From assembly GCA_022578965.1 (NCBI GenBank), contig MU400507.1:806001-870000 (forward strand): a stretch of DNA of 64,000 nucleotides, written 5' to 3'. Positions 45,701-56,264 of this stretch are shown one piece after another. The translations under genes and the position numbers were made by a program. Source of the stretch: Xylaria sp. FL1777 (taxonomy: Eukaryota; Ascomycota; Sordariomycetes; Xylariales; Xylariaceae). Position 1 is the stretch's first letter. Each line of letters begins with the position of its first letter. Below the pieces are notes generated by a model. That model ran no database searches and was not told the origin of the DNA. It was given only the letters and a program-made list of their open reading frames with translations.

Positions 45701-45840
45701 GGATCATCGGGCTCGGTGCTGGGATTGGCACTCGACGGCTGACTGGCCGACTGGCTACTGGCCTTGACAATGTTGGATTCGGTTGCTTCAGCCATGTCGC
45801 TTTGGTTCCTGTAGTCGACATAGTCAGAGGGGAACGACAC
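42787..45840 (-). CDS. FIG4: Polyphosphoinositide 5-phosphatase Fig4 (SAC domain)
   Basis: Single exon, 1017 residues. After a disordered acidic N-terminus (about 130 residues) comes the SAC domain: H-K-F-T-L-Y-E-T-A-S-R-Y-Y-I-V-G, then T-W-G-L-L-G-F-I-K-F-T-G-P-Y-Y-M-L-L-I-T-K. The catalytic CX5R(T/S) motif is R-T-N-C-I-D-C-L-D-R-T-N at about residues 570-580. A-Q-F-V-I-G and Q-Y-G-G-S-Q-L-V follow it, as in Fig4. A C-terminal tail of about 250 residues ends R-G-K-S-L-F-K-Q-Q. In the family it removes the 5-phosphate from PI(3,5)P2 and is held with Fab1/PIKfyve and Vac14 on the vacuole or late endosome. A second in-frame ATG (45795, M-A-E-A-T-E-S) may be the true start. Confidence 0.9.
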   Translation of the reverse strand: MSFPSDYVDYRNQSDMAEATESNIVKASSQSASQPSSANPSTEPDDPSAKQIQTLDNDDGDDDVDNEPSFPLLQNNASSENLAQNIKASKSAAEYDNDEEPSVAQPFIRTHSPETLQREITPPDDERTPMPLVCKMHKFTLYETASRYYIVGGDVTEKRFRILKIERNTHDDPNLTVTEDKTIYGRKEMNSLLDTIDHGNKATGGIKQRCTTWGLLGFIKFTGPYYMLLITKKSTVAMIGGHYVYQVDGTELIPLTPAKYKTDTRNPEEPRFLGILNHLDLTRSFYYSYSYDITRTLQHNINRERTALTGGLPGATHHDYNKMFVWNSHLLQPTSASLSNPFDWCRPIIHGYIDQAAISVYGRTAHITIIARRSRFFAGARFLKRGANDLGYVANDVETEQIVSESLTTSFHSPGPKLFANPQFTSYVQHRGSIPLYWTQDNIGVTPKPPIELNLVDPFYTAAALHFNNLFERYGSPIYVLNLVKARERTPRESKLLHEYTNAINYLNQFLPKEHKIIHKAWDMSRAAKSRDQDVISTLEDIAESVVTTTGFFQNGDGDITLGRVQNGVARTNCIDCLDRTNAAQFVIGKRALGHQLHALGVLEDTSIEYDTDAVNLFTHMYHDHGDTIAVQYGGSQLVNTMETYRKINQWTSHSRDMIESFKRYYNNSFLDSQRQEAYNLFLGNYIFAQGQPMLWNLSTDYYLHHKDPRTWSEKPHHDYIHWFNPAFLEKMNLPASVPLREDLRDNPVSFFDDYWLEYYRPATLSSFPKMFSYKMNSTIKYMPFRSTQEGKYDLSPFRVRTEGDQETHEKKKPVTKKEVTIVDPYDSIKPHDNDTSSVTTDQTIERSATKGISIHRWLQPIPADRAPTVPHSIMKETFETPIDGPKPKQTPQEKSKAAQWTFKKVVEESLNPSVSAQEAEDYARYVSHPQSLPLVVSNEAPTDVDSSEYQEYLNGSWQTDGLAPNGTEEDISAYYELLRVGNNPLTVTEEDLPKKRYKAYKKWLRGKSLFKQQPVD

Positions 45841-48800
45841 ACTCCTCAGTCCACGTTAAATCTGTTGGGTGTCTCTAAGAAGAGACAAGGCCGGACTAGA
45901 AAGCCTCATGTATCGACGATAAGTATATCGTACTAACTACACCGAAAAAAAGGTTATGAGAGGGACGACATTAGTGAGGAACTGAAGTTTATTCTACAGC
46001 AGGTAATCACATGCAGGTAGGTGGTCTAGGTAGACTACGGTACCTGGCACTAGGTAGCTACGTAGTAAGGTGGAGGGTCAAGCTTCGGATTGGGGAATTC
46101 CCCACGTAGGCATGTCATCGTGCGCGCAGTCCCACTATAAAAGAGGGTATTTGATCCACTAGTTTTAAGGCTTGCCAAGAGGTCGATCATCCAACCCACT
46201 TACCCGGAAGCGGGTTCATAAAGGAAGTATTGAGGTACCGGTACGTAGGAGCTAGGTAGACTCGAGTTGCAGAAGAACATGATCCATATGTATTCTGGTC
46301 GTTTTGATTAGAGATTTTCCATTCCAGATGAGAGGCTTTGCATCACGGCATTCCAACAGTAAATCACTTTACAAAGAAGATTATGTCCTATCCAAGTCGG
46401 CAAGTCCTACTTTAACCAGTATCTGATTTCGTCGTTTTTCTAGTTGTGTCAAATTCATGCAAGACTATGTAGGTAGTTATCTGAAGAGTGCCGTTTCTCT
46501 TAGTTGTCTCCATTAGCGTTGCCCCCGTTACTTTGTTATTGCCCGAATCCCTTCTATGCGACAACTACCTATCTGGATTTTCAACACTGGTTTCTACAGG
46601 GTTTTCTCTGACTTAGGCTGCTGCTGACCGCCGGCCGTCTTCGGTGATCAGGTTGCTAAGAAGTCCGGGAAAGCAGGAATGGAGTCGGGATTGAGATCGC
46701 CATGTCATCTGCTGTCAATCTAAGTTTCTATAGAACCAGATGTAGTTTGAGATTCAAGGTCATAGCAAAATCCAAAGCGAAACACCGGAGTTTACATTGC
46801 GGAAACATTGGCGGGACAACCTGACTTGGGCACGACGCAACGCAGCCGCTCCAGAGAATCATCGCCCATGTCGAGTAATCAGTCATCAACTTACTGCACG
46901 GGGCTGTATATGTTTGAGCATCCCAGGAGCATTCAGGACCAATAGTCACATATCACATGCCAGCGTGCTGCCTGAGCTCCATGCAGCATTCCCGCCGATA
47001 CACTTCCGAGGGATTTCAAGAACAGCCCATTATGTGATGTTGTCAGGCGGGCTTGCATCATCATGTAGTACCAAAACCTCCCTCCACGATAGTGAGCGAT
47101 AAACTCGATGGTGATGCAACTCCCCTTCAGTTCTCATCATGCCTCCTCGCCTTACTGTGACTGTGCACAGCTGCTTGGATGGCATCGGACCGAGGGTGCG
47201 GATTGGAACCACGGCTCTTGGAATCTCACTGCCGTATATAAGCAGCTACATGCTCTGCAGTCCGTGACGTGTTTGTTCTCTATGGCGTATTCTGTAGTGC
47301 TACCCCTTGTAGGTAGCATATTGTGATTCATGTTGTGTTGTTCTTATTTCTCGTCGTACCACGCCCTTGGCCTTAAAGCTTGTAATGGTGATATGTGCGG
47401 ACGTTAGACTGACAACTCGACCTCACTTCGTTGCTAGATCGCCGCAGAATACTGGCCTGATACCCAATGTGCCAGGGGGCCTATGCTCTTCGGGTAGAGG
47501 CATAAGGTGGCTTGACAGAGAAATGCTGACGACCTGTCGATAAGCGTAAGATAAGTCGAACCTGTACTTCTAGGGGTGGGCTAACATATAAATACAAATT
47601 TGCTGCAGCTTTGTTTTACAAGAGGGTTCCGGGAAGAAAAGGGGACAGAAAAAGACGCATGCAAAGCTACCTTAGTACCAGCCCGAATATCAGGTCCAGC
47701 GGTCTGGGCCTGATGAAAATCAATAGGCTGAGATCGAAAGGACAAGAGGCTAATGCCTAGACATGTGAGGAACGGCGTCGGATGGCATAGTCTGAGTCGG
47801 TTCCGACGCCCGAGACCACTTTTGGAAATATGTTCAGCTGGATCTTGTTCGAATAGGTATGCCATGGAAGAATATACGTGCTTTCAACCTATGGCCTCGA
47901 GCCAGCTGGCCTCTGGATCAAGATTCAATAGGGTGGCGTTTGCAAGCTGGTGGACGGGTTATAATTCGTAGATGCTGGGTTATTCGATCGTGAACGGTGC
48001 TGTGTTGGACAAAGAGGCGGCAGTGAGTGTCACACTTCATATATGAATTGTTGAGGTGTGGTTACGTTAGATACAATTTATATTACTCATTAGTGAGACA
48101 AGATAGAATATTGCACAGTAGCGTGTTCGAAAAGCAGTGTGAAGATAACCAACGGTTACCAATCGCAGAGGTAACTTAGATCAAGCCATATGCAGAGCGC
48201 GGAACACGGCGTCAGTGACATTCGAGTGGAGGTCAAGTATAAAGATGCTTCCACATCGGTGCGAAGAAGTGAAGTGGGCGCACATTTGCAAGTGCTCTCG
48301 TATCAACATTCCACCAGTTCAGATCCATAACCCAGGTAACCCAGATATCACCTTCAAACTACTCTGAGTAGCTCAAGTCATGACGAAGAAAAAGGTAGTG
48401 GCGCCCAGAGGCATATTATATTATGACGAGCTGCTGAATATCTGAACAGGAAAGCGAAACAACTCCAGGGACTGGATTGAAGAAACGGCATGTTCCCTTA
48501 ACACCATCGCATCTACCGGCGAGCACGATTGGCCAGTTCGACTGCGAAGTTTTAGACCGTCGATGGAAAAATCGGCAGGACGATTTGAACGACAACTTAG
48601 AATATAATCTAACGCTCGAGTCGAAGTCGTATAATGGAGCAGTGGGTTACTGGATGGCCCAATCATTGACAGACGAGCCTGTATGTTTTTATCTTCGTGC
48701 CAGATACCTAGTGATAGCAAGTATCTTACTCTTCTCTACCAAGAGATAGATACCATGTGCACTCGTGCGAATGAACACACCCCTGGCGAACAGAGAATAA

Positions 48801-49025
48801 CTAGTTCACAGTACCATGCAATTCATTCAGTGCCTAAGACCACTTGGAAGCAAGCCAGAATTATCCAGAACTGCATATCCGGGTTGGCAGCAACAGGAAG
48901 CGATGCAGGCGCCACTAATGGTTCACGTTAGAAGAACCTCACAGATGGCAGTAACAGGAAGCGTGTAATTACGACACAAACAACAACAGATATAAATATT
49001 CCTAATTGAACCCGATATTTGGCCA
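45841..49025. other. Gene-free interval of 3.2 kb
   Basis: Between the FIG4 start and the EMC4 stop. Frames of up to about 100 codons occur on both strands and overlap each other, without family features or splice-compatible extensions. TAGGTA-type motifs are dense at 46016-46070 (about five). Possibly non-coding RNA or old repeat; nothing supported. Confidence 0.4.
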
Positions 49026-49701
49026 CTAAAGAGCTGAGACGGCATGTTCTAATGGATCCCTTTGCACTTCCCAAGCAAGCCAGTCGGACCGCGTCGTCCT
49101 ATATATTGTTAGCATATTCAGGATGGAAGAAAGGATTATGTGCCGGAGGCGATTCATACGGTAAAAGACCCATCCCATTCACCTTCCATATCCCCACCGC
49201 TAGCGCAACCAACTGCATGACAATGTATGCCAGTTTGACTTGTAATATTTTCGCCTTGTTGGTATCGGACTCGAATCGCTCGAAGGCTTGATTTGTTCCC
49301 ACCAGGCCCACAATGGGGTTCTTGAAAGCCATGTAGACCATCATGATGCTGAAGATCTGAAGAGAGTTCCCGGACATGTACATCATAAAGAATGTCATGG
49401 GCAAGCTTTTGACCGGAGCCAGCGCCACTTCCCAGGCCTTCTTTAACTTTAGCGTATCCATCTCCTCGGGCGTCGGCTGCTTTCGGGGCTGGACTTTGGA
49501 TTCTTTGGCGGCTTGCTTCTGCAGGCAGCTTAAGTAAGCGAGAGACACGAAGTCGACGAGCTGTAGTCATACCTTGGACAAGGTACCGGATTGAGATGGA
49601 TAACCAGGAGGATCAGATATGCTGCCGCCCTTAGATTTATATACAGGCGGGAAACTGAGGTCAGTGACCCATTGGGGTGCCGGCGACGCGTTGGCTGGCA
49701 T
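49026..49701 (-). CDS. EMC4: ER membrane protein complex subunit 4
   Basis: Three exons on the minus strand, complement(join(49026..49098,49160..49518,49573..49701)), 186 residues; introns of 54 and 61 bases, the second with a clear GCTAAC branch. N-terminus M-P-A-N-A-S-P-A-P-Q-W-V-T-D-L and the stretch D-P-P-G-Y-P-S-Q-S are typical of fungal Emc4. The core M-T-F-F-M-M-Y-M-S-G-N-S-L-Q-I-F-S-I is the conserved membrane hairpin, followed by K-N-P-I-V-G-L and a third hydrophobic segment. The last exon gives P-T-T-R-S-D-W-L-A-W-E, a family-wide ending that confirms the final splice. The EMC inserts tail-anchored and multi-pass proteins in the ER. Confidence 0.9.
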
Positions 49702-50858
49702 GACAGTCACGAAACGACGGCGGGAAGGGAAACGAATGCGATGTCGAGATGGGGATTCTCAGGGCCCAAAAACGAGTGGATGTAGATGAAGCAGGAGACG
49801 ACTCTGGAGATGCTGAGTAGAGAACGCAGCGGAATCTAGGGTTGAGGGTGAGGTCGATGGTGGGTTCAAGATGCGACCCGCAGATCCGTAATGCTGAGCT
49901 TGAGCCTCCGCCATCAAGACAACGGGTACCTTAGATAATTAGGACATGTACTCCACTAACCCACCTGAGTAGATACTGTACTATAATCTACGCTAATTGG
50001 CTCTACATATACATACCTACCTACTATACATACTACGTATGCCCATAGATCTAGGTACAATAAATAATAGGTCCTCCAGCTACTCTGGGGACTCGGAGAA
50101 AAGATGAAGCCAAAACTCTAAGGACACTGAAATCAACAATGCTATTATAGGTATGTATAGCATCAAAGGAGGTAGGGGTTAAGTTGTCTAAGCAAGTATA
50201 CGTGATACCTATAACATCCTCATGCAGCGCTATCTGTCTTACTACTGCGTATATGTACTAAGTACTTAGATGTACCCCATCTGCAGACGGCCTGAGAGCA
50301 TCTTCTTCACCGACCACAATTCCCGCGTGCTGCTGTTGGCTGTCGCAACCAACTAACCAATTACCGCAGGCCCAACCAGCCACTCTCCTGCAAACCTCAC
50401 ACGACCCAGGACCCAACCGACAAAATCCCAACGACAGCGAGCGGCTCGAATCGACAAAAGGGGCTTAAGTCGAGGTGATGGTGTGCATGTGACAGCGGCT
50501 CGACTAATCGACTACCGGTAATCAACTACCCAGAATCGACAAAGCCAGCGACAGTACCTCCCTCTACCTACCACACCTGCCTGCCACACCTGCTGTCATC
50601 CGCCATCCGCCATCCGCCATCCACCACTCGTCCTCCGCCATCTACCATTGGACCACCGCGGGCGCTGCGTGCATGCGACCTCTTTCCACCCATCGTCCAC
50701 CCCTCGTCCACCCCTCGTCCGCCCCCTCGCCGCCAGCCAGCTTCGCTCGCTAGCTGTGGCCTCGAGTCGCCAGACCAGCCCGCCCGGAGCTTCCATACGC
50801 AGGCTCTCCGCATTCCGCTGCTCTCCCAGCTCTCCCTCCCTCGTCAACAAGCTCCATC
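49702..50858. other. Divergent promoter region EMC4 / beta-adaptin
   Basis: The EMC4 start (49701, -) and the beta-adaptin start (50859, +) are separated by 1.16 kb. The middle has TAGGTA-like motifs near 49930-50060. The part next to beta-adaptin (50560-50858) is a pyrimidine-rich leader with short tandem repeats. Confidence 0.5.
50597..50730. repeat. Short tandem repeats in the beta-adaptin leader
   Basis: CATCCGC repeated about four times at 50597-50623 and an 11-base CCCCTCGTCCA unit repeated about three times at 50691-50730, within a C/T-rich 5' region. Confidence 0.8.
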
Positions 50859-53640
50859 ATGTCGTCGAGTTCCCAGACTGGGGACTCCAAGCTCTTCGCT
50901 CGTGTAAGCGCATTGTCTTGATCCTTCTTTCTCCATTCCCCAGATACTTTCTCGTCTGTCTCGTGTCCCCATTGTCCCCTTCTGTCTAGCGGCTCTTCCT
51001 TTGCGCTCCCGTCCGAGTCCCTCCTTATATCATGCTCGTCCATCCGCCAACCAACTGCCTCCACTGCATTGATTCCCACAAGAGCACGTCGTCGATCCAA
51101 GCATCACGCCCAGTGCGAGAGAGCACTCGTCGACTCGATAGAGTGTCCTCGGGGTTTCTATAGCCTTCCCTGGTCGAATGCGCATGCGTCGGACAAGTCC
51201 TCTCGGTCTGGCCTGGACCAATTCTCTTCCTCCACATGACCATGTGATATATCCTGAGTCGTGCCCATCATGGCAATGTTCCTCGCGTATATCCCCCCGG
51301 ACTATGGCTTACAACGAATGACTTTGCAGGGCAAGGTTGCCGAGCTGCGAGCCGAGCTGAACAGCGGTAGCAAGAAAGACAAGAACTTCACGCAGAAGAA
51401 GATTGCTTTAAAGAAGATAGTAGCCAATATGACCATGAGCAATAACGAGATGGTCTCGTTGTTTCCCGACGTGATAAGTTGTATGCAAATTCAGAGCTTG
51501 GAAATTAAGAAAATGTGAGGCTTGTCCGTGAAACATCCGGGAGAGCCATGACAGCTTGCTTACAGCAAAGCGCAGGTGCTTCTTGTTCTTGGTGAACTAC
51601 TCAAGGATGCGAGCCGAGGTCGCAATAGAAGCGATCCCGGTCCTAAAACAGGCAAGCTTCATCACATTCCTTCGAGGCAGCCGTTGTCAAGGGGGCTAAC
51701 CATGTATAGGATATGGATGATCCCAATCCTCTAGTTAGAGCCCTAGCTCTCCGGACCATGTCTTATGTCCATGTTAGACAGTTCGTGGAGGCAACTGTCC
51801 CGCTTGTGAAACGACTGCTTCGGGATGCTGATCCTTATGTTCGAAAGACAGCGGCCTATTGCGTCGCAAAGCTGTATGACCATGATAAGTTGATGGTAGA
51901 ACAGTCCGACCTGATAGATAGATTGAACCAGCTGCTAAGAGATGATAATCCCACCGTCGTCGCCAGCGCATTAGCGAGTCTAATGGATATTTGGGAGCGT
52001 AGTGAGACTATCAAACTCACTTTAGACTATAGTAATGCCTCCAAGATGGTGGCAATCCTACCGGATTGTTCTGAGTGCGTTGACACTTTAGCTCGATTTG
52101 TGATCATGAAACGCCGAGGCTAATATTCAATAGATGGGGTCAAACCTATATACTCGAGGCTCTCATGTCATACGTGCCTCAGGAGTCGGGGGAAGCAACG
52201 CTTCTTGCAGAACGCATAGCACCTCGTCTTTCGCACTCCAATTCGGCCGTGGTTTTGACATGCATACGAGTCATGTTATATCTCATGAATTATATCGCTG
52301 ACGAAAAGCAAATATCAGCACTATGTCGAAAACTTTCTCCACCACTCGTAACATTGCTAGCGAAGGGATCTGAGGTCCAGTACCTTGCACTGCGAAACGC
52401 TTTACTTATCCTTCAACGGCGACCAGATGTCCTACGCAACGACATCCGCGTCTTTTTCTGCAAATATAATGATCCAATCTACGTCAAGGTCACGAAGCTC
52501 GAGCTCATCTTCATGCTAGCGAATGAGAAGAACATTGATGAAGTGCTAACGGAACTACGGGAGTACGCAACGGAAGTTGACGTCCATTTTGTTCGCAAAG
52601 CTGTGCGTGCCATCGGAAAGCTGGCCATTAAGATTGAGCCCGCTGCTCGACGCTGCATCAACCTCCTGCTTGAACTCGTCTCGACGAAAGTCCCTTATAT
52701 TGTGCAAGAAGCAACCGTTGTCATCCGGAATATTTTCCGGAAATACCCCAACCAGTATGAGTCCATCATCGGCGTGTTATGCGAACACCTAGACTCACTG
52801 GATGAGCCCGAAGCTAAGGCGGCAATGGTGTGGGTCATCGGACAATACGCCGACCGGATCGAAAACAGTGACGCACTCCTCGAGGACTTCCTATATTCGT
52901 TCGCCGAAGAGCCCGTCGAGGTACAACTCGCTCTACTAACAGCGACTGTAAAGCTATTTATTCAGCGGCCAACAAAGGGCCAAGACCTAGTCCCGCGCGT
53001 CTTAAAATGGGCCACGGAAGAAACCGATAACCCGGATCTGCGGGACCGGGCGTACATGTATTGGAGACTGCTAAGCACGGACGTGAACCTCGCTAAGCAA
53101 ATCGTCATGGGCGAGAAGCCACCCATCACCGCCGAGTCCGAGAAGTTGGACCCGCAGACTCTTGAAGAGATGTGTTTAAATGTCGGCACGCTCGCCACCA
53201 TCTACCTGAAGCCGGTGCAGACCGTTTTCCGCAGCGCACGGCCGCGCCGTCTCGCCGACTCACCCGCCCTGCAGAAACACTCTTTACCCACTTCCCAGAA
53301 TTTACCTGCCTTTGACGCCAACAAGTCTCTCTCCATGTTCGGCATGGGTGGACAAGCCGCTGTCGTCCGACCTGGCAATAACGCCGCCACGACCAATCCA
53401 CCCATAGCAGGCGGTGCGGGGGCACCAGGAACTGGGAATATGGCCGGTGCCGTCAGTGATGCGGACGCTTATTTCGCCGGAGTTGGCAGCCAGCACATAG
53501 CGGCGATGGGGATCCACGATGACGGCTTCGGTGGCAGCACTGGTAACGAGGCTGGATACGTCGTTAATCAGTTTGCACCCCAGCAGGTTCTACAGCCTGC
53601 ACAGGGAGTTGGTAGCAATGGGGACCTTCTAATGTTGTAA
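50859..53640 (+). CDS. AP complex beta subunit (beta-adaptin, probably AP-1)
   Basis: Five exons, join(50859..50903,51330..51514,51576..51651,51710..52074,52134..53640), 725 residues; introns of 426, 61, 58 and 59 bases. The third intron has a GC donor (CAG|GCAAGC) and TATAG acceptor. The N-terminus S-K-L-F-A-R joins G-K-V-A-E-L-R-A-E-L-N-S. The adaptin trunk follows with D-D-P-N-P-L-V-R-A-L-A-L-R-T-M, D-P-Y-V-R-K-T-A-A-Y-C-V-A-K-L, E-W-G-Q-T-Y-I-L, K-Y-N-D-P-I-Y-V-K and S-L-D-E-P-E-A-K-A-A-M-V-W. After about residue 590 is a Gly/Ala-rich tail without the C-terminal ear domain of animal beta-adaptins. Beta-adaptins bind clathrin and cargo at Golgi, endosomes or plasma membrane. AP-1 is preferred over AP-2, but sequence alone does not settle it. 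Confidence 0.85.
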
Positions 53641-54479
53641 ATAGATACCATGTCTTGTGTCTCTGACCCTATATTCATACCCCCTATATCCATAGCTAAG
53701 TGTTTGTAAGTACTAGGTTGTAATCCTAAGCAATAGCCATGGCGTTATGCAGGCTGCTGTAGTATAAAGCATGTCACATATAGCACGTTATAACTCATAA
53801 CAGAAACGAAACAGTTCCAGAATGAAGTACTTCCAGATTCCAATATACCTTTTGTTTCCCTTCCCCTTTCGAATGATTAGGACATAGCTCGGAGTAGTAT
53901 GAGTCGATGATGTTCATATTCTTTGGTATAGAAATGTTAGTAGATAAGGTGCCAACAATAGTAATCCTTCTCATCCCGACGGGGGGGGTTTGAATCGTAG
54001 ACATGGTAGTAGTCCCGTAAGTAACGGCTGTAAGTGACTTACTTCTATTAATGGTTACGACTACAAGGCACTACTATCTTCAAGCAGGCAGCCCAAAGTG
54101 ATTGATATTTCTCGTTCATCGAGAGCAGAAGTTTACGAAAGCCAACATATTGAATTGTGTGATTAGTCTCTAGCATACATCTTTCCACCTCGTAGTACCT
54201 AGCACAAGCAACAGATTATGTGTGTAATCTCTCTCCGGAACCTCTCAATCAGAACCTATCATGCAGCAGCTGTGTGTTACGCTGCGCACTGTACATGTTC
54301 AAACTTCCAAAATTCAAATCTTCCTCTGACGGTCATCCTCCCCCGCCGCAATGGTGTTCATACTTATACCTCGATAACGCAGCTACAATTGAAGCAGCCA
54401 GTATAGAATCTTAATCTCATATGAGATCAGAGTCCGTGGTACCTGTTAGGGACCTCCGGATATAAACACCCTCCATTGC
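53641..54479. other. Intergenic between convergent genes
   Basis: 3' flanks of beta-adaptin (+) and the wall protein (-). No gene supported. Confidence 0.4.
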
Positions 54480-56264
54480 CTAGATCATTCTAGTGATACT
54501 TGCAAAAAATGTAACGATGATAACACCACAGAACATAGACAGGTTCAGCTCGGCCGTGGCGAGCCCCGCATTCGTGCCAGTAACGAGAGCAACTGTAGGA
54601 GTCGCCGTTGTGAATGTTCCAAACGACCAAGTACTCTGCTGAGGAGAAGTGCTGCTACCTACAGCCATTGTAGCTGCAGCTGTGGTTGTACCCGGGGCAG
54701 TAGAAGTGGAAATAACATTTGTGTAAATACCGGTGGTACAAGTAGAAGAAGATGTCTGTGTGCCGGTGATACCGGGGCTAGTATGCAGAGAGTTTGGAAC
54801 TGTGACAGTAGTTCCAGGTACTGTTGCCCAACTTGGGACGTTGGGTGTCGAAGCCCATCCTGGGACATTCGGAGTCGTAGCCCATCCTGTCACGCTGGAC
54901 GTTGCAGGGATACCTGGGGCGTTGGATGTTGTAGCCCCGCCCGGGATGTTGGGTGTCGTAGGGTTGCCGGAGTGAACAGGTGCTGAAAGTGGTCCTTGAC
55001 TGCCTGGTACGGTAACAATAACAGTGCCCGGCGTGCCCAGTGCAGTGAAAGTAGGTGCTGGACCCCCAGGACCTGGAACGGTGACAAAGGTGGTAGGTAG
55101 AGCTGGTGTGTTAGGTGCAGACAGAGGACTCCAAGGACTAGTGTTCGACTCGCATGGTGTGGATAGAGGACTGCTTGCCTGGATGGTGACAAACGTAGTA
55201 GGCGGCGGTTGTGTGTACGTCGAAAATAGACTGTTACCTGGAGCTGGAGCAGACTCCAAACTCACTGTTATTGTTTCGACGACAGTGCCTAACAAAGGGA
55301 CTATCGTGACGAGAACTCCCGGGTTGGTGGCAGTAGGGTTAGGAGACAGTTGCCCGTTAGGGCTGGGATTTTGTGCTGTGGGATTGGAAGACTGTTGCCC
55401 GGCTGGGTTAGGAGATTGTCCGCCAGTGGGATTAGGAGATTGGCCACCTGCAGGATTCTGTGATTGTCCTCCAGTAGGATTAGAGGGCTCCTGTCCTTCG
55501 GTATTGGAAGGTTGCTGACCAGCAGGATTGGGTGGCTGCTGAGCCGTAGGGTTTGGAGATTGTTGTCCGGCAGGATTGGGAGACTGCTGAGCCGTGGGGT
55601 TTGGAGGTTGTTGTCCAGCAGGATTAGGTGACTGTTCGCCTGATGGACTTGGGGATTGCTGTCCGGCTGTATTCGGGGGTTGCCCATAAGCTCCGCTGGG
55701 TAGATTAGGCTCTCCACTACTGCCAGGACCATTGCCAGGACCGCTGCCAGTTGGATTGTTGCCGCTATTACTCCCGGGACCACTACCAGTACCACTGCCT
55801 GGGTTGTTCCCTGGGCCACTACCTGGGCCATTTCCAGGGCTGGTGCCAGTGTTGCTACCACCGCCATAAGTACCGCTGGGGCCAGGAGTGGGAGCAGCCG
55901 TGCCATCTTTAAGAATTGTGATTTGGGTAGATGGGTCCTGAGGTGAAAGTATGGTCGACAAAGCAGGAGGGACAGTGGCAATCACAACGGTGGCCTCGAC
56001 GTTGTCATCGACACCATGAACGGGATAGTCTCGCTCCTCAACTGCCAGTTCAGGATCAGAAAAGACAGTGGGTTGACTAGCCGTGACGTAAACTGTGCGT
56101 GAAAGAGTGAAAGTAGAGGTGATGGGAGTGGTGATACTCGATACAGTTAATAGAGAATCGTTGTCCGCGGGGAGGCTAGCGTCTGACAGGCTGGCTACGA
56201 CAACTTGGCAAACGGCCAAGAATGCCGCGAAATACATGGTTGCGAGTGGCTGTATCGCTGGCAC
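54480..56264 (-). CDS. Repeat-rich secreted protein, probably GPI-anchored wall protein
   Basis: Single exon, 594 residues. A signal peptide is visible from the internal Met at residue 10 (M-Y-F-A-A-F-L-A-V-C-Q-V-V-V-A-S), so the first nine residues may not be used. The N-terminal part is Ser/Thr-rich. Next come a Gly/Pro/Asn/Ser stretch (about 125-190, G-N-G-P-G-S-G-P-G-like), a run of imperfect 8-9 residue repeats of the form Q-S-P-N-P-[A/T]-G-Q (about 195-320), and Pro/Thr-rich repeats (W-A-T-T-P-N-V-P-G). The C-terminus is hydrophobic (M-F-C-G-V-I-I-V-T-F-F-A-S-I) behind a small-residue stretch, as for a GPI signal. Function is probably structural or adhesive at the cell surface. No catalytic domain seen. 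Confidence 0.72.
   Translation of the reverse strand: MPAIQPLATMYFAAFLAVCQVVVASLSDASLPADNDSLLTVSSITTPITSTFTLSRTVYVTASQPTVFSDPELAVEERDYPVHGVDDNVEATVVIATVPPALSTILSPQDPSTQITILKDGTAAPTPGPSGTYGGGSNTGTSPGNGPGSGPGNNPGSGTGSGPGSNSGNNPTGSGPGNGPGSSGEPNLPSGAYGQPPNTAGQQSPSPSGEQSPNPAGQQPPNPTAQQSPNPAGQQSPNPTAQQPPNPAGQQPSNTEGQEPSNPTGGQSQNPAGGQSPNPTGGQSPNPAGQQSSNPTAQNPSPNGQLSPNPTATNPGVLVTIVPLLGTVVETITVSLESAPAPGNSLFSTYTQPPPTTFVTIQASSPLSTPCESNTSPWSPLSAPNTPALPTTFVTVPGPGGPAPTFTALGTPGTVIVTVPGSQGPLSAPVHSGNPTTPNIPGGATTSNAPGIPATSSVTGWATTPNVPGWASTPNVPSWATVPGTTVTVPNSLHTSPGITGTQTSSSTCTTGIYTNVISTSTAPGTTTAAATMAVGSSTSPQQSTWSFGTFTTATPTVALVTGTNAGLATAELNLSMFCGVIIVTFFASITRMI

Noticed and set aside
46797..47102. 101-codon plus-strand frame in the FIG4-EMC4 gap
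   Set aside because: Overlaps other weak frames, no recognisable domain or splice context.
55024..55981. Long open frames on both strands inside the wall-protein gene (226 and 164 codons)
   Set aside because: They are by-products of the short repeat period, which keeps other frames free of stops. The minus frame 54480-56264 alone has signal peptide and GPI-type tail.
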